Source: Betaproteobacteria bacterium
GTDB taxonomy: Bacteria > Pseudomonadota > Gammaproteobacteria > Burkholderiales > SG8-41
Assembly (NCBI GenBank): GCA_021732605.1
Contig: JAKFUS010000010.1
Location: forward strand, 1-64,000
Reading direction: 5' to 3'
Length of the DNA: 64,000 nt
The first letter of the stretch is position 1; every line of letters starts with the position of its first letter. The translations under genes and the position numbers were made by a program. The notes below the pieces were generated by a model that was not told the origin of the DNA, searched no databases, and was given only the letters and a program-made list of their open reading frames with translations. Below are positions 50,625-62,915 of the stretch, piece by piece.

Positions 50625-51677
50625 ATGGAGAATCAACTGTCACCGTCATTGAGCCTGGGAGAGATTGTCGGCCGCCTGGGTGGCGAACTGATCGGCGATG
50701 CTGATGTCACTGTCAGTCAGGTTGCCACGCTGGAAAAAGCAACGCCGGATACCATCGCGTTTCTCGCCAACGAGCGTTATATCGGACAGCTCAAGGCGAC
50801 CCGCGCGGGAGCAGTCATCGTCGGCGTCGAGTTACGCGAACGGCTGGAGATGCCGCGCATCATTGCAGCCAACCCCTACGCTTATTTTGCCCGCGTGTCG
50901 GCGTTGTTCAATCCAGCGCAGGCAAACACCGCAGGCATCCACCCCAGTGCGGTTGTGCACCCTCAGGCGCGCCTGGGTGCGTGCGTGCGCGTAGGACCGG
51001 GTGCCGTGATTGAAGAAGACGTTACCATCGGTGCCGGTTGCAGCATCGGCGCCGGTGCCTGTCTCGGTGTCGGAGTTGAGGTGGGTGAGGACAGCATGTT
51101 GTATCCGAATGTGACCATTTACCACGGCTGCTCATTGGGTAAACGCGCCATCGTTCACGCCGGTGCCGTGATCGGCGCCGACGGATTTGGCATTGCCATG
51201 GACGAGGGACGTTGGCTCAAGGTGCCGCAGATCGGGCGGGTGCGGATTGGTGATGATGTCGAAATCGGCGCCAACACCACCATCGACCGCGGCGCCATAG
51301 ACGACACGGTCATCGAAGACGGCGTGAAACTCGACAACCAGATCCAGGTAGGGCACAACGTGCGTATTGGTGCGCATACCGCCATTGCGGCCTGCGTAGG
51401 TATTGCCGGGAGTTCGCGGATTGGACGTTTTTGCCGGATCGGCGGTGCTTCGGGCATCGCCGGCCATCTGACCATCGCCGACAACGTTGAGATTTCCGCA
51501 CATACTTTGGTTACAAAATCCATCAATGAAGCCGGAACTTATACCGGTGCTTACCCCTTCGAAAGCAACCGTGATTGGCGCCGCAACGCCGCCAGCCTGC
51601 GTAATCTCGGGGAGTTGACAGCTAGGGTTCGCGCACTGGAGCAGGAGCTGAAGTTGAGCAAAAAGGAAAAATCATGA
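50625..51677 (+). CDS. lpxD: UDP-3-O-(3-hydroxyacyl)glucosamine N-acyltransferase
   Basis: A 350-residue left-handed beta-helix acyltransferase. The N-terminal uridine-binding domain (about 1-100) is followed by many hexapeptide repeats ([27 protein letters not shown]). The catalytic His is in [18 protein letters not shown]. It adds the N-linked acyl chain in lipid A synthesis. The stop overlaps fabZ by ATGA. Confidence 0.95.
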   Translation: MENQLSPSLSLGEIVGRLGGELIGDADVTVSQVATLEKATPDTIAFLANERYIGQLKATRAGAVIVGVELRERLEMPRIIAANPYAYFARVSALFNPAQANTAGIHPSAVVHPQARLGACVRVGPGAVIEEDVTIGAGCSIGAGACLGVGVEVGEDSMLYPNVTIYHGCSLGKRAIVHAGAVIGADGFGIAMDEGRWLKVPQIGRVRIGDDVEIGANTTIDRGAIDDTVIEDGVKLDNQIQVGHNVRIGAHTAIAACVGIAGSSRIGRFCRIGGASGIAGHLTIADNVEISAHTLVTKSINEAGTYTGAYPFESNRDWRRNAASLRNLGELTARVRALEQELKLSKKEKS

Positions 51678-52132
51678 ACACTATGGATATCAATGAGGTA
51701 TTGCGATATCTGCCGCATCGCTACCCGTTTCTGCTGATTGACCGAGTGCTTTCATACGAGCCGGGTAAAGACATCGTGGCGCTGAAAAACGTCACCATCA
51801 ATGAGCCTTTTTTCAACGGACATTTTCCCCACCACCCGGTGATGCCGGGTGTGCTGATCATTGAGGCGATGGCGCAGGCGGCGGCGATACTGTCATTTGT
51901 TACCATGGGTGCGAAGGCGAATGATCAATCGATTTATTATTTTGTTGGTATCGACAACGCGCGTTTCAAGCGGCCGGTTACAGCGGGGGATACGCTGCAC
52001 CTGCACGTCACCTTGACCCGTCATGTGCGCGGTATCTGGAAATTTGCCACTGAGGCACGCGTCGGCGACACAGTGGTGGCGGAGGCCGAGTTGATGTGCA
52101 CCGTGCGCGACTTGCCGGGTGACGTGGCCTGA
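51674..52132 (+). CDS. fabZ: 3-hydroxyacyl-ACP dehydratase FabZ
   Basis: A 152-residue hot-dog-fold dehydratase. The catalytic His54 lies in [13 protein letters not shown] with Glu64 on the central helix. It dehydrates 3-hydroxyacyl-ACP in fatty acid elongation and competes with LpxA and LpxD for hydroxyacyl-ACP, which explains its place between their genes. Confidence 0.96.
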   Translation: MNTMDINEVLRYLPHRYPFLLIDRVLSYEPGKDIVALKNVTINEPFFNGHFPHHPVMPGVLIIEAMAQAAAILSFVTMGAKANDQSIYYFVGIDNARFKRPVTAGDTLHLHVTLTRHVRGIWKFATEARVGDTVVAEAELMCTVRDLPGDVA

Positions 52133-52140
52133 GGCATCCC

Positions 52141-52920
52141 GTGGCAGCACTCATTCATCCCACCGCCATTGTTGATCCGCAGGCTGAACTCGCAGCTGAT
52201 GTCACGGTCGGTCCGTATTCCATCATCGGTGCTGACGTCGAAATCGGAGCTGCCACGCGCATTGGCCCCCATGTCGTGATCGGGGGGCATACCCGGATCG
52301 GCGCCCGCAACACGATTTACCAGTTCTGTTCCATTGGTGCGGCGCCACAGGACAAAAAATACGCTGGCGAACCGACCCGGCTGGAAATCGGCGATGACAA
52401 CACCATTCGCGAGTTCTGCACCTTGAATCGTGGCACCACGCAGGATACAGGCGCCACCCGGGTCGGCGACCACAACTGGATCATGGCGTATGTGCATCTG
52501 GCCCATGACTGCCAGATCGGTAATCAAACGATTTTTGCCAATAATGCGCAGCTCGCGGGGCATGTGCATGTCGGAGATCATGCGATCCTTGGCGGATTTA
52601 CTGTAGTACACCAGTTCTGTCGCATCGGCAGCCACAGCATCACCGCGATGGGCACGATACTGCTGCAGGATCTGCCGCCGTATGTGATGGCGTCAGGCAA
52701 CACCGCGGAGCCGCATGGCATCAATGCCGAGGGCCTGAAGCGTCGTGGCCATTCTGCCGCCGCCATTGCCGCGATCAAGCGTGCTTACAAAACGCTCTAC
52801 AAATCCGGGCTGTCCTTTGATGAAGCCTGTGCCCAGATCACCGCGGATAGCGCCGCCCAGCCGGCGTTGCTGCCGCTGGCGGAGTTCCTGGCGACGCCGG
52901 GCCGCGGCATCATCCGCTGA
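52141..52920 (+). CDS. lpxA: UDP-N-acetylglucosamine acyltransferase
   Basis: A 259-residue hexapeptide-repeat trimer enzyme starting at GTG. The repeats begin at [13 protein letters not shown]. The catalytic His sits in [14 protein letters not shown] and the substrate loop in FSHN-like [12 protein letters not shown]. The C-terminal helical domain contains [17 protein letters not shown]. It performs the first step of lipid A synthesis, adding 3-hydroxyacyl to UDP-GlcNAc. It lies 8 nt after fabZ and 5 nt before lpxB. Confidence 0.96.
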   Translation: MAALIHPTAIVDPQAELAADVTVGPYSIIGADVEIGAATRIGPHVVIGGHTRIGARNTIYQFCSIGAAPQDKKYAGEPTRLEIGDDNTIREFCTLNRGTTQDTGATRVGDHNWIMAYVHLAHDCQIGNQTIFANNAQLAGHVHVGDHAILGGFTVVHQFCRIGSHSITAMGTILLQDLPPYVMASGNTAEPHGINAEGLKRRGHSAAAIAAIKRAYKTLYKSGLSFDEACAQITADSAAQPALLPLAEFLATPGRGIIR

Positions 52921-52925
52921 ACCCC

Positions 52926-54098
52926 GTGCCGTCAGTGAGCATGCCAGCGGGTCCGCTGATCGGCATTGTTGCGGGCGAACCTTCGGGCGATCTGCTGGGC
53001 GGGGCACTGGTGCGGGCACTGGCCAGGCATATTCCGGGTGCGAGGTTCGTCGGCATTGGTGGCCCGCAGATGTCGGCTGTCGGCGTGGAATCACTGTTTC
53101 CGCTGGAAAAACTGTCGGTGCGCGGTTATGTCGAAGTGCTGCGGCATTACCGCGAAATTATCGGTATTCGCCGCGACCTGAAAAAATATTTTCTCCGTGA
53201 ACGTCCGGCGGTGTTCATCGGTGTCGATGCGCCGGATTTCAACCTGGACCTGGAGGCGGACCTGAAGGCCGCGGGGATTCCGACGATGCATTACGTCAGC
53301 CCTTCGATCTGGGCCTGGCGCGGCGGGCGCATCCGCAAAATCGGCAAAGCCGTGTCGCGGATGCTGACGGTATTTCCGTTTGAAGCGGAAATCTATGAAA
53401 AGGCGGGGATCCCCGTCAGTTATGTCGGCCATCCGCTGGCCGATATGCTGGCCGGCGCGCCGTCGCGTGCCGAAGCGCGCGCGGGCCTGCGTATTCCAGT
53501 GTCGGCTCCCGTGGTCGCATTACTACCTGGCAGCCGTGTCAGCGAACTTGAAAACCTGGCCGATGTATATGTCGCTGCCGCGGAAAAAATAGCTGCGGAA
53601 ATTGACGGCGTACGCTTGCTGGTGCCCTTGCTCAACCGCCAGACCCGGGAGCTGTTCGAGGCCGCGTTATACCGCCGGCAAAGCGGGGAACTGGAAATCA
53701 AGCTGCTGTTCGGCCATGCCCACGATGCGATGGTGGCAGCCGATGTGGTGCTGGTGGCGTCGGGCACCGCAACGCTGGAGGCCGCCCTGCTGCAGCGGGC
53801 CATGGTCATCACCTATCGCATGCCGCGCCTGAGCTGGTGGATCATGAACAGCCGGCGCTATCAGCCCTGGGTGGGACTGCCAAATATTCTCGCCAGAGAA
53901 TTCGTGGTGCCGGAACTGCTGCAGGATGCCGCGACGCCGGAAGCATTGGCGGCGGCGGTGATTGACCTGCTGCGCGACAAGGACAAGCGCAAGGCGATTG
54001 AGGAGCGTTTTGCGCGGATGGCTGTCGAGCTGCGGCACGATGCCGCGGAGCGCGCGGCCGAGGCGATAATCCCGTACATCGGCAGCAGCTCTCGTTGA
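52926..54098 (+). CDS. lpxB: Lipid-A-disaccharide synthase
   Basis: A 390-residue GT19 glycosyltransferase. GTG 52926 is used; GTG 52935 and ATG 52941 are in frame and equally possible. It has [12 protein letters not shown] near the N-terminus, [28 protein letters not shown] and the C-terminal sugar-nucleotide site [11 protein letters not shown]. It joins UDP-diacylglucosamine and lipid X. The stop overlaps rnhB by TTGA. Confidence 0.95.
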   Translation: MPSVSMPAGPLIGIVAGEPSGDLLGGALVRALARHIPGARFVGIGGPQMSAVGVESLFPLEKLSVRGYVEVLRHYREIIGIRRDLKKYFLRERPAVFIGVDAPDFNLDLEADLKAAGIPTMHYVSPSIWAWRGGRIRKIGKAVSRMLTVFPFEAEIYEKAGIPVSYVGHPLADMLAGAPSRAEARAGLRIPVSAPVVALLPGSRVSELENLADVYVAAAEKIAAEIDGVRLLVPLLNRQTRELFEAALYRRQSGELEIKLLFGHAHDAMVAADVVLVASGTATLEAALLQRAMVITYRMPRLSWWIMNSRRYQPWVGLPNILAREFVVPELLQDAATPEALAAAVIDLLRDKDKRKAIEERFARMAVELRHDAAERAAEAIIPYIGSSSR

Positions 54099-54673
54099 GC
54101 ACGCTGATCTGCGGTGTTGATGAAGCAGGGCGCGGGCCGCTGGCCGGTCCGGTATTTGCCGCTGCGGTGATCCTCGATGATCCGCCGCTGATCAAAGGTC
54201 TGGCGGATTCCAAAAAACTCACTGCCAAACGCCGTGATGCACTGGCTGAACAAATCAAATTGCATGCCGTTGCCTGGGCGGTGGCCAGTGCTACGGTTGA
54301 GGAAATCGACGAAATCAATATTCTGCAGGCGAGCCTGCTGGCGATGCGCCGGGCGGTGCTGGCGCTGACGCCGCAGCCGGCGTCGATTCTGGTTGATGGC
54401 CTGCATGCGCCCAAAGTCGCGATGCCGGCGCGTGCCATTGTGCAGGGGGACTCCAGTGTGCCGGCGATTTCCGCGGCATCAATACTGGCCAAAGTGGCGC
54501 GTGATGCGGTGATGCTGGAATTGCACGCGCTCTATCCTGATTACGGTTTTGACCGGCACAAGGGTTACGGTACCGCTGTGCATATGGCGGCGTTGCAGCG
54601 CCTTGGTGCGACGCCGGCGCATCGCCGCAGCTTTGCCCCGGTCCGTGCTGTTATAAACGGCACTGAAAAATAA
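54095..54673 (+). CDS. rnhB: Ribonuclease HII
   Basis: A 192-residue RNase HII starting at TTG. The active-site Asp9-Glu10 lies in [14 protein letters not shown], with further acids in VDGLHAP and AKVARDAVM. It removes single ribonucleotides from DNA. It closes the lipid A block; in related genomes a SpoU methyltransferase gene usually follows, but here a SenB/SenA-like pair lies between. Confidence 0.95.
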   Translation: MSTLICGVDEAGRGPLAGPVFAAAVILDDPPLIKGLADSKKLTAKRRDALAEQIKLHAVAWAVASATVEEIDEINILQASLLAMRRAVLALTPQPASILVDGLHAPKVAMPARAIVQGDSSVPAISAASILAKVARDAVMLELHALYPDYGFDRHKGYGTAVHMAALQRLGATPAHRRSFAPVRAVINGTEK

Positions 54674-54675
54674 TT

Positions 54676-54693
54676 AATAAAATCAAATACTTA
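54676..54693 (-). repeat. Dispersed 18-nt AT-rich motif, copy D
   Basis: Identical to copy A at 17272-17289 (TAAGTATTTGATTTTATT on the minus strand). It lies in the 32-nt gap between the convergent rnhB and SenB-like genes, directly after the rnhB stop. Confidence 0.7.
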
Positions 54694-54705
54694 TGATGAA
54701 ATTTG

Positions 54706-55650
54706 TCATAAATCATGCAGCAGCGCCCGCAGCCCGCGTTTTTCCTCTGCCGCACTGATCAGCTTCCGGCGCTCTGCGCACTGCGCGCGCAGTGCGACCA
54801 GGAATTCCGCTTTTGTTTCGATTTTGCCCAGCAACTGCGCCAGGGCTCGGGCATCGCCAACCGGGTAATAACCGCGATAACCGCGGCCGAGCATGCCGAT
54901 ATTCCCGGAAATGTTCGAGGCAATCACCGGTACCCGCGCCATCAGTGCTTCGCTGATGACATTGGCGCCGCCTTCCATGCGTGAACTGAGCAGCATTGCG
55001 CGCGCGCGCGCCAGTGTCAGCAGCGCTTGCGGTCGCGCCTGTTCGCCGAGCCAGACATAGCGCGGTTCATGTTTCATCCAGCGCCGGGCTTCGGCGGCCA
55101 TGGCTGGATCGCGTGCGCCGCCGATATGCGTGAGGCGGATGCGGCTGTCGGCAGGCAGATGTTTCAGCGCCGCGGCACCGCAAAACGGATCTTTTTCTTC
55201 ACGCAGATGCCCGCTGATGACGATTTCAAAACACGATTTGAGCAGGGGCTGGCGGGGGATGACTTCGCAGGACTGGTAAATCACATGGGTCTTGCGGCGC
55301 AACCGGAGTGGGAGTTCGCGCAGTCCCATGTCCTGCAGCACCACCATCCGGGTTGCCAGCTCCAGAGACTCCTGAGCGTTGGCGTCGCTGTGGATATCGC
55401 GATAAAGATCTGTGCCGGTGAGTGCCAGGATCAGCGGGTGTTGCGGATAACGCTCGGCAAAACGCACGATCGAGTCATGGCTGCGCCGCGCGTGCAAGGC
55501 CAGCAGCAGGTCGGCACTGCGGTCGTTCCATTGCTGCTGGATGCTGACCTGATGGCCCAGTTCACGCAGCAACTGTGCCCAGCGCACGGCGGTGTTGCGG
55601 TTGCCGTAACGCGAAGTCGCGGCGGCGGGGGTGACGAGGGTAATTTTCAT
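54706..55650 (-). CDS. senB: SenB-like glycosyltransferase (selenosugar synthase candidate, TIGR04348 type)
   Basis: A 314-residue GT-B glycosyltransferase starting MKITLVTPA at 55650. It has the TGTDLYRDI segment (78-86), ISGHLREEKDP (146-155), and the C-terminal nucleotide-sugar site with Glu226 and Glu234 in EGGANVISEA. A putative glycosyltransferase of this type (TIGR04348) beside an EgtB-like enzyme is the hallmark of selenoneine clusters, where SenB joins selenophosphate to a UDP-sugar. The EgtB-like gene starts 62 nt away on the other strand. The third gene, senC (SelD-like), is not in the window. Symbol given on context plus fold; a different glycosyl acceptor is possible. Confidence 0.72.
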   Translation of the reverse strand: MKITLVTPAAATSRYGNRNTAVRWAQLLRELGHQVSIQQQWNDRSADLLLALHARRSHDSIVRFAERYPQHPLILALTGTDLYRDIHSDANAQESLELATRMVVLQDMGLRELPLRLRRKTHVIYQSCEVIPRQPLLKSCFEIVISGHLREEKDPFCGAAALKHLPADSRIRLTHIGGARDPAMAAEARRWMKHEPRYVWLGEQARPQALLTLARARAMLLSSRMEGGANVISEALMARVPVIASNISGNIGMLGRGYRGYYPVGDARALAQLLGKIETKAEFLVALRAQCAERRKLISAAEEKRGLRALLHDL

Positions 55651-55712
55651 CAACAGGGTTATCCGGATACACTTCGGGGCCAATATAACAAACTAATGAA
55701 TCTCCCAGTCCG

Positions 55713-57008
55713 ATGAATGTTGCCGAACAGCACGCCGTCCCGGTATTGAGTGCCATGCTCGATGCCGCGCGCGCACGCACGCTGATGCTGATTCAAGGTC
55801 TGCAGGATGAACATTGGCTGGGCCCCAGGCTGACGATCGTCAATCCGCCATTATGGGAAGTCGGTCACCTCGGCTGGTTCCAGGAACACTGGTGTCTGCG
55901 CCGCAAAGAGGATGGTGCGTTATCAGCCAGTCTGTTGCCGCAGGCGGATGCGCTCTACGACTCGGCAAAAGTGGTGCATGGTGTGCGCTGGGATCTGCCG
56001 TTGCCGGATGTGGCCGGCACCTTGCGTTATCTGGCCGATGTCAGGGCCGCAGTAGATGCGCGATTGGTGCGTGAAGCAGAGAATACCGCTCTGCACTATT
56101 TTGTGCAGCTCTGTGCGTTTCATGAAGAGATGCATGCCGAAGCGCTGGCGTACACGCGACAGACGCTGGCGTATCCGCAACTGTACGAACAGAGGCCTGC
56201 CGTGATCAACAGCAGTGCCTGTTCGGGAGACGCGGAAATTACCGGTGGGGCATTTTATCTGGGTGCACTGGAAGACGGAAGATTTGTATTCGATAACGAA
56301 AAATGGGCGCACGCGGTTGAAGTGCAGCCGTTTAGCATGGCGCGCGCGCCGGTGACCAATGCGCAGTTCGCCGAATTCGTCGATGCCGGCGGTTACCGGG
56401 AGCAGCGCTGGTGGAATCGCGAAGGCTGGGCATGGCGAGCCAGCACTGGCGCAACGGCGCCCTTGTATTGGCGACATGCAGATGGCTTTTGGCATCGGCG
56501 GCATTTTGACCGTGACGAAATTTTGCCGCTTGACGAGCCGATGATTCACGTTAACTGGCACGAAGCTGCTGCGTGGTGTCGCTGGGCCGGGCGTCGCCTG
56601 CCGACCGAAGCCGAATGGGAGTTTGCCGCGGCGACCGTGCCCGACTTGCCGGGAATCAAACGCCGTTATCCGTGGGGAGATGCCGCGCCTGCAGCGGAAA
56701 CTGCCAATCTTTACGGAGCCGCAGGTCGTTGCGTGCCAGTTGGCGCCTGTGCGGCTGGTGACAGTGCCTGGGGCGTGCGTCAGATGATCGGCAATGTTTG
56801 GGAATGGACGGCCGACTGGTTCCACCCCTATCCGGGTTTCGTACGCGATCCGTATGCCGAATATTCAGAACCGTGGTTCGGCAACCACAAGGTGCTGCGT
56901 GGTGGCTGTCATGCCACCAGCCCCGGCTTGATCCGCAATACCTGGCGTAATTTCTACACCCCGGACCGGCATGACGTGTTTGCGGGTTTTCGGACTTGTG
57001 CCCTATGA
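55713..57008 (+). CDS. senA: SenA-like selenoneine synthase (EgtB family non-haem iron enzyme)
   Basis: A 431-residue enzyme with an N-terminal DinB-like domain and a C-terminal formylglycine-generating-enzyme-like domain, the EgtB architecture. The three iron ligands are visible: His52 (VGHLGWF) and His137/His141 (FHEEMH). The C-terminal domain has GNVWEWTADW (about 361-370) and VLRGGCHAT (about 393-401). EgtB couples a sulfur donor to hercynine; SenA couples a selenosugar. Pairing with a SenB-type glycosyltransferase, and no egtD beside it, favours SenA. TATAAC (55684-55689) may be a -10. A 6-codon reading frame (55696-55716) overlaps the start. The stop overlaps the next gene by ATGA. Confidence 0.75.
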   Translation: MNVAEQHAVPVLSAMLDAARARTLMLIQGLQDEHWLGPRLTIVNPPLWEVGHLGWFQEHWCLRRKEDGALSASLLPQADALYDSAKVVHGVRWDLPLPDVAGTLRYLADVRAAVDARLVREAENTALHYFVQLCAFHEEMHAEALAYTRQTLAYPQLYEQRPAVINSSACSGDAEITGGAFYLGALEDGRFVFDNEKWAHAVEVQPFSMARAPVTNAQFAEFVDAGGYREQRWWNREGWAWRASTGATAPLYWRHADGFWHRRHFDRDEILPLDEPMIHVNWHEAAAWCRWAGRRLPTEAEWEFAAATVPDLPGIKRRYPWGDAAPAAETANLYGAAGRCVPVGACAAGDSAWGVRQMIGNVWEWTADWFHPYPGFVRDPYAEYSEPWFGNHKVLRGGCHATSPGLIRNTWRNFYTPDRHDVFAGFRTCAL

Positions 57009-57808
57009 AGATCATTACCTCCGCCGATAATCCGCGATTCCGCGCTTTGCTGAAGTTGGCGCAGTCGTCGCGCGAGCGCCGCACTGCCGGATTGTCTCTG
57101 CTTGACGGCATACATCTGGTTGCTGCGTACGCGGAGCATGTGGGCGTAGCAAGAGAGATTGTGTTGAGCCACGGCGGTGCGGAGAACGTAGAAGTGACGC
57201 AATTGCTGGCCAGACTGACAGTCGACAATGCGCTGATGCTGTCCGATACCTTGTTCCGTCAGTTGTCTTCGGTGGCCACGCCCACCGGCATCATCGCCGT
57301 GGTGCCGACGCCGCGTGTCGCGATGCCACAGGTGCTGGAGGGTGCCAGCGTGTGGCTGGAAGACATCCAGGATCCAGGCAACGTCGGATCGATCCTGCGC
57401 TCGGCCGCGGCCGCCGGCATCCCAACAGTGTGTCTGTCCAGGCATTCGGTTCATGCCTGGTCACCTCGGGTTTTGCGTGCCGGCATGGGCGCACATTTTG
57501 CGCTGCGCGTGATCGAAGGCGTGGATCTGGCGGTGCTGGCCCAAGGTTATGCCGGACGCATCATCGCTACCGGCATGGGGCAGGGCAAGTCGGTGTTTGA
57601 CACGGACCTGAGCGGGGACGACGTGGTGCTGTTGTTCGGCAACGAAGGCGCGGGTCTGTCACCGGCGCTGGCCGCGCTGGCGCATGAAACCGTGCATATC
57701 CCGATGCCGGGGCGCGCGGAATCGCTGAATGTCGGCGCTGCCGCCGCGGTATGCCTGTTCGAGCGGGTGCGACAATTGCAGGCAAGAGTGCCTGGCAGGC
57801 GCGCCTAG
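57005..57808 (+). CDS. SpoU/TrmH family RNA 2'-O-methyltransferase
   Basis: A 267-residue knotted methyltransferase. The N-terminal substrate-binding domain ([17 protein letters not shown]) is followed by the SPOUT motifs: motif 1 [19 protein letters not shown], motif 2 [12 protein letters not shown] and motif 3 [18 protein letters not shown]. The family methylates ribose in rRNA or tRNA; the exact site is not predictable. It is coupled to senA by ATGA, yet in relatives it follows rnhB directly, so senA has been placed in front of it. Convergent with ppsR (4-nt overlap of stops). Confidence 0.9.
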   Translation: MKIITSADNPRFRALLKLAQSSRERRTAGLSLLDGIHLVAAYAEHVGVAREIVLSHGGAENVEVTQLLARLTVDNALMLSDTLFRQLSSVATPTGIIAVVPTPRVAMPQVLEGASVWLEDIQDPGNVGSILRSAAAAGIPTVCLSRHSVHAWSPRVLRAGMGAHFALRVIEGVDLAVLAQGYAGRIIATGMGQGKSVFDTDLSGDDVVLLFGNEGAGLSPALAALAHETVHIPMPGRAESLNVGAAAAVCLFERVRQLQARVPGRRA

Positions 57809-58629
57809 TAGATTCGCCGCTCGAGCTTCGCTTCCTGCAGGATGGTAGTCGCCAGTTCCTCGACCGATTTGCTGGTGGCATCCAGGTAGGGGATGCCTTC
57901 CTGGCGCATCAGCGCTTCGGCTTCGCGCACTTCAAATTCGCAGTTGGTCAGAGTGGCGTATTTGCTGCCGGGGCGGCGTTCGTTGCGGATCTGCTGCAGG
58001 CGGGCTGGGCGGATGGTCAGGCCATACAGCCGGCCGCGCAGGGATTTGATCTGTGCCGGCAACTGCATGGTGCTGAAATCCTCCGGAATCAGCGGATAGT
58101 TGGCGGCGCGGATGCCGAATTGCATCGCCAGGTAGAGACAAGTCGGTGTTTTGCCGCAACGTGAAACCCCGACCAGGATGATGTCGGCCTCGGTCAGTTC
58201 GCGTTTGGATACGCCATCGTCATGGGACAGCGCATAGTTCACGGCTTCGATCCGGTGATGGTAGTTCACGAAATCATCGGTGCTGTGGGAGCGGCCAACT
58301 GCATGGGAGGCCTTGACCCCTAGTTCTTTTTCCAGTGGAGCGATAAAAATCTCAAAGGAATCAAGGAATAAGGCTTTGGCGGTAGCCACGATGCCGGCAA
58401 TCTCGGTGCTGACCAGCGTGCTGATGACAATGGGCCTTACACCATCCACGGAGCCGGTATCGTTGATTTGTTTGACAAAGGCCCGGGCTTTATCAGCGGT
58501 ATCCACGAATGGCACCGTGATTTCCTTGAGGCGGACGCCGTCAAACTGGGTCAGCAGGCTGTGGCCGAGCATTTCCGCGGTGATGCCGGTGCGATCGGAT
58601 ACAAAAAAAGCAGTGCGGGAGGTGTTCAT
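57805..58629 (-). CDS. ppsR: PEP synthetase regulatory protein (bifunctional kinase/pyrophosphorylase)
   Basis: A 274-residue DUF299 protein. The start at 58629 ([15 protein letters not shown]) is chosen by similarity; the frame extends far upstream only as a shadow of ppsA. The P-loop-like [15 protein letters not shown] is intact. It inactivates PpsA by ADP-dependent phosphorylation of a Thr and reactivates it with phosphate. It lies back to back with ppsA, sharing an 84-nt control region. Confidence 0.94.
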   Translation of the reverse strand: MNTSRTAFFVSDRTGITAEMLGHSLLTQFDGVRLKEITVPFVDTADKARAFVKQINDTGSVDGVRPIVISTLVSTEIAGIVATAKALFLDSFEIFIAPLEKELGVKASHAVGRSHSTDDFVNYHHRIEAVNYALSHDDGVSKRELTEADIILVGVSRCGKTPTCLYLAMQFGIRAANYPLIPEDFSTMQLPAQIKSLRGRLYGLTIRPARLQQIRNERRPGSKYATLTNCEFEVREAEALMRQEGIPYLDATSKSVEELATTILQEAKLERRIY

Positions 58630-58713
58630 GCGCGGAACCGGAGTGAGGATTCGGTAAAATAACGGACTTTGACGCAGCTTACAATCAAGCGCTTTACATT
58701 CAAGGGAATCGGC

Positions 58714-61098
58714 ATGAGCGGCAAGGAACTGGTGGTTGAACTCGGCGCGCTGCGCATGGATGATGTGGGGCGCGTCGGCGGCAAAAACGCTTCGCTGGGT
58801 GAAATGATCAGCCAGCTGGCTGGCGCCGGAGTGCGGGTTCCAGGCGGTTTTGCCACGACTTCCGATGCATACCGCCTGTTTCTGGCGCAAAACGGTCTGG
58901 CCGACAAAATATCCGCGCGCCTGTCCGGCCTCAATGCCGATGATGTCAATGCACTCACCGCAGCTGGTCGCGAGATTCGCGCCTGGATTGTGTCTCAGAC
59001 CCTGAGTGCGGAATTCCGCAAGGCCATAGAAACCGCCTACGAGCATCTGGTCAGGGAATCCGGTCCGGAAGTTTCCTTTGCCGTGCGCTCCTCCGCGACC
59101 GCAGAGGATCTGCCCGACGCATCATTCGCCGGCCAGCAGGAGACTTACCTGAATGTGCGGGGCTTTGACAACCTGCTGGACGCCATCCGCCAGGTGTTTG
59201 CATCACTCTACAACGACCGCGCCATCTCTTATCGCGTGCACAAGGGTTTTACCCACGACGAGGTGGCGTTGTCCGCTGCCGTGCAGCGGATGGTGCGCAG
59301 TGACCAGGGTTCCGCCGGCGTGATGTTCACGCTCGACACCGAATCCGGCTTTGACCAGGTGGTGTTCATCACCTCGGCTTACGGCCTCGGTGAAACCGTG
59401 GTGCAGGGGCAGGTCAATCCCGACGAGTTTTATGTCTACAAGCGCGGACTGAAGGAAGGCAAAAGCGCCATCCTGCGCCGCGGCCTCGGTTCCAAGGCCT
59501 TGCGCATGGTATTCACCGAGAACCATTCCGCCGGTAAATCGGTGCAGACACTTGATGTGCCGGAAGCCGAGCGGCGGCAGTTCTCAATTACCGATGCCGA
59601 GGTCAATGAACTGGCCCGTTACGCGATGATCATCGAGGCGCATTACAAGCGGCCGATGGATATCGAGTGGGGCAAGGATGGCAATGACGGCAAGCTCTAC
59701 ATCCTGCAGGCGCGGCCGGAAACCGTAAAGGCCAGCGAAAAAGTCGACACTCTGCGCCGTTACCGGCTGAAAGAGCGTTCCGAAGTACTGGCCACGGGAC
59801 GTGCCATCGGCCAGCGCATCGGTAGTGGTCCGGTGCGTCTGATTACCAGTGCGGCCGAGATGGATCGTGTCAAACCCGGCGACGTGCTGGTCACCGACAT
59901 GACCGATCCGGACTGGGAGCCGGTGATGAAACGGGCCGCGGCGATCGTTACCAACCGCGGTGGCCGCACCTGCCATGCCGCGATCATCGCCCGCGAACTG
60001 GGCATTCCGGCGGTGGTGGGTTGCGGCGATGCGACCCAGGTGCTGAAGGACAGCAAGGCGGTCACGGTATCCTGCGCGGAAGGCGATACCGGGTTTGTCT
60101 ACCGTGGTGAACTGCAGGCAGAGATCATCGATCTTGCTTTATCAAGCATGCCGAAATCCCCGGTGAAAATCACCATGAACGTCGGCAATCCCGAATTGGC
60201 CTTTGAATTCCAGCGCCTGCCCAATGAGGGGGTGGGGCTTGCGCGGCTTGAATTCATCATCGCGCGCATGATCGGCGTGCATCCCAAGGCGGTGCTGGCG
60301 TATCCCGATCTGAGCGCCGACCTCAAGGTGGCCGTCGAGGAACACAGTGCCGGTTATGCCAGCCCGGTGGATTTCTATGTCGAGAAGCTGGTTGAGGGCG
60401 TGTCCACGCTGGGTGCTGCGTTCTGGCCGAAACCGGTGATCGTGCGGCTGTCGGATTTCAAGTCCAATGAATACTCCAGCCTGACCGGCGGCTCGCGTTA
60501 CGAGCCGCACGAAGAGAACCCGATGCTCGGGTTCCGCGGCGCTTCCCGCTACATTTCGCCGGTGTTCCAGGACTGTTTCGAACTCGAGTGCCGGGCGATG
60601 AAAAAGGTCCGCGACGAGATGGGGCTGACCAATGTCGAGATCATGGTGCCCTTTGTGCGCACTGTTAATGAGGCCAAAAAAGTACTCAAGTTGCTCGCCG
60701 ACAATGGCCTGGAACGAGGCAAAAACGGCCTGCGTATCATCATGATGTGCGAAATTCCATCTAACGCGATCCTTGCCGACCTGTTTCTTGAGCATTTCGA
60801 TGGATTTTCGATCGGCTCCAACGACATGACCCAGATGACGCTGGCGCTGGACCGTGACTCCGGGATTATTGCCGACGACTTTGACGAACGTGATCCGGCG
60901 GTCAAGCACATGCTGCACCTGGCGATTGCCGCCTGCCTCAAGGCCAACAAATACGTGGGTATCTGCGGGCAGGGGCCTTCCGACCATCCGGATCTGGCTG
61001 AATGGCTGGTCAAGGAAGGCATCGAGAGTCTGTCACTGAACCCCGACACGGTGGTCGAGACCTGGCTGTATCTGGCGCGCGGCGGAAAGCCCGCATGA
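58714..61098 (+). CDS. ppsA: Phosphoenolpyruvate synthase
   Basis: A 794-residue PEP synthase. The start at 58714 has AAGGGAA upstream. The N-terminal ATP-grasp part has [10 protein letters not shown], and the phosphohistidine His421 is in [14 protein letters not shown] with the regulatory Thr two residues before it, the PpsR target type. The C-terminal PEP/pyruvate barrel has the catalytic Cys751 in [12 protein letters not shown]. It converts pyruvate and ATP to PEP, AMP and phosphate, so it serves growth on acetate-, lactate- or pyruvate-level substrates. Confidence 0.97.
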   Translation: MSGKELVVELGALRMDDVGRVGGKNASLGEMISQLAGAGVRVPGGFATTSDAYRLFLAQNGLADKISARLSGLNADDVNALTAAGREIRAWIVSQTLSAEFRKAIETAYEHLVRESGPEVSFAVRSSATAEDLPDASFAGQQETYLNVRGFDNLLDAIRQVFASLYNDRAISYRVHKGFTHDEVALSAAVQRMVRSDQGSAGVMFTLDTESGFDQVVFITSAYGLGETVVQGQVNPDEFYVYKRGLKEGKSAILRRGLGSKALRMVFTENHSAGKSVQTLDVPEAERRQFSITDAEVNELARYAMIIEAHYKRPMDIEWGKDGNDGKLYILQARPETVKASEKVDTLRRYRLKERSEVLATGRAIGQRIGSGPVRLITSAAEMDRVKPGDVLVTDMTDPDWEPVMKRAAAIVTNRGGRTCHAAIIARELGIPAVVGCGDATQVLKDSKAVTVSCAEGDTGFVYRGELQAEIIDLALSSMPKSPVKITMNVGNPELAFEFQRLPNEGVGLARLEFIIARMIGVHPKAVLAYPDLSADLKVAVEEHSAGYASPVDFYVEKLVEGVSTLGAAFWPKPVIVRLSDFKSNEYSSLTGGSRYEPHEENPMLGFRGASRYISPVFQDCFELECRAMKKVRDEMGLTNVEIMVPFVRTVNEAKKVLKLLADNGLERGKNGLRIIMMCEIPSNAILADLFLEHFDGFSIGSNDMTQMTLALDRDSGIIADDFDERDPAVKHMLHLAIAACLKANKYVGICGQGPSDHPDLAEWLVKEGIESLSLNPDTVVETWLYLARGGKPA

Positions 61099-61162
61099 GT
61101 GCCGTCTTCAACGGACGCTGGTGAGTTCTTCTGGATTTGCGATAAAATGCATAAACGTTGGC

Positions 61163-61186
61163 TTACCTGAGTTGTTACCTGAGTGT
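61163..61186. repeat. 12-bp near-perfect tandem repeat upstream of pyrG
   Basis: TTACCTGAGTTG is followed directly by TTACCTGAGTGT; the first ten positions are identical. It ends 14 nt before the pyrG start, in the likely 5' leader. A TAAAAT at 61143-61148 could be the -10 of pyrG, in which case the repeat would be in the transcript. Confidence 0.75.
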
Positions 61187-61194
61187 CGGCCTAG

Positions 61195-62886
<1,692 letters not shown>

Positions 62887-62915
62887 GCCGCAATTCCTAT
62901 GAATACATTGCAGCC

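Noticed and set aside
58630-59046. N-terminal extension of the ppsR frame into ppsA
   Set aside because: Antisense to the conserved start of ppsA; the protein family begins at the Met at 58629.
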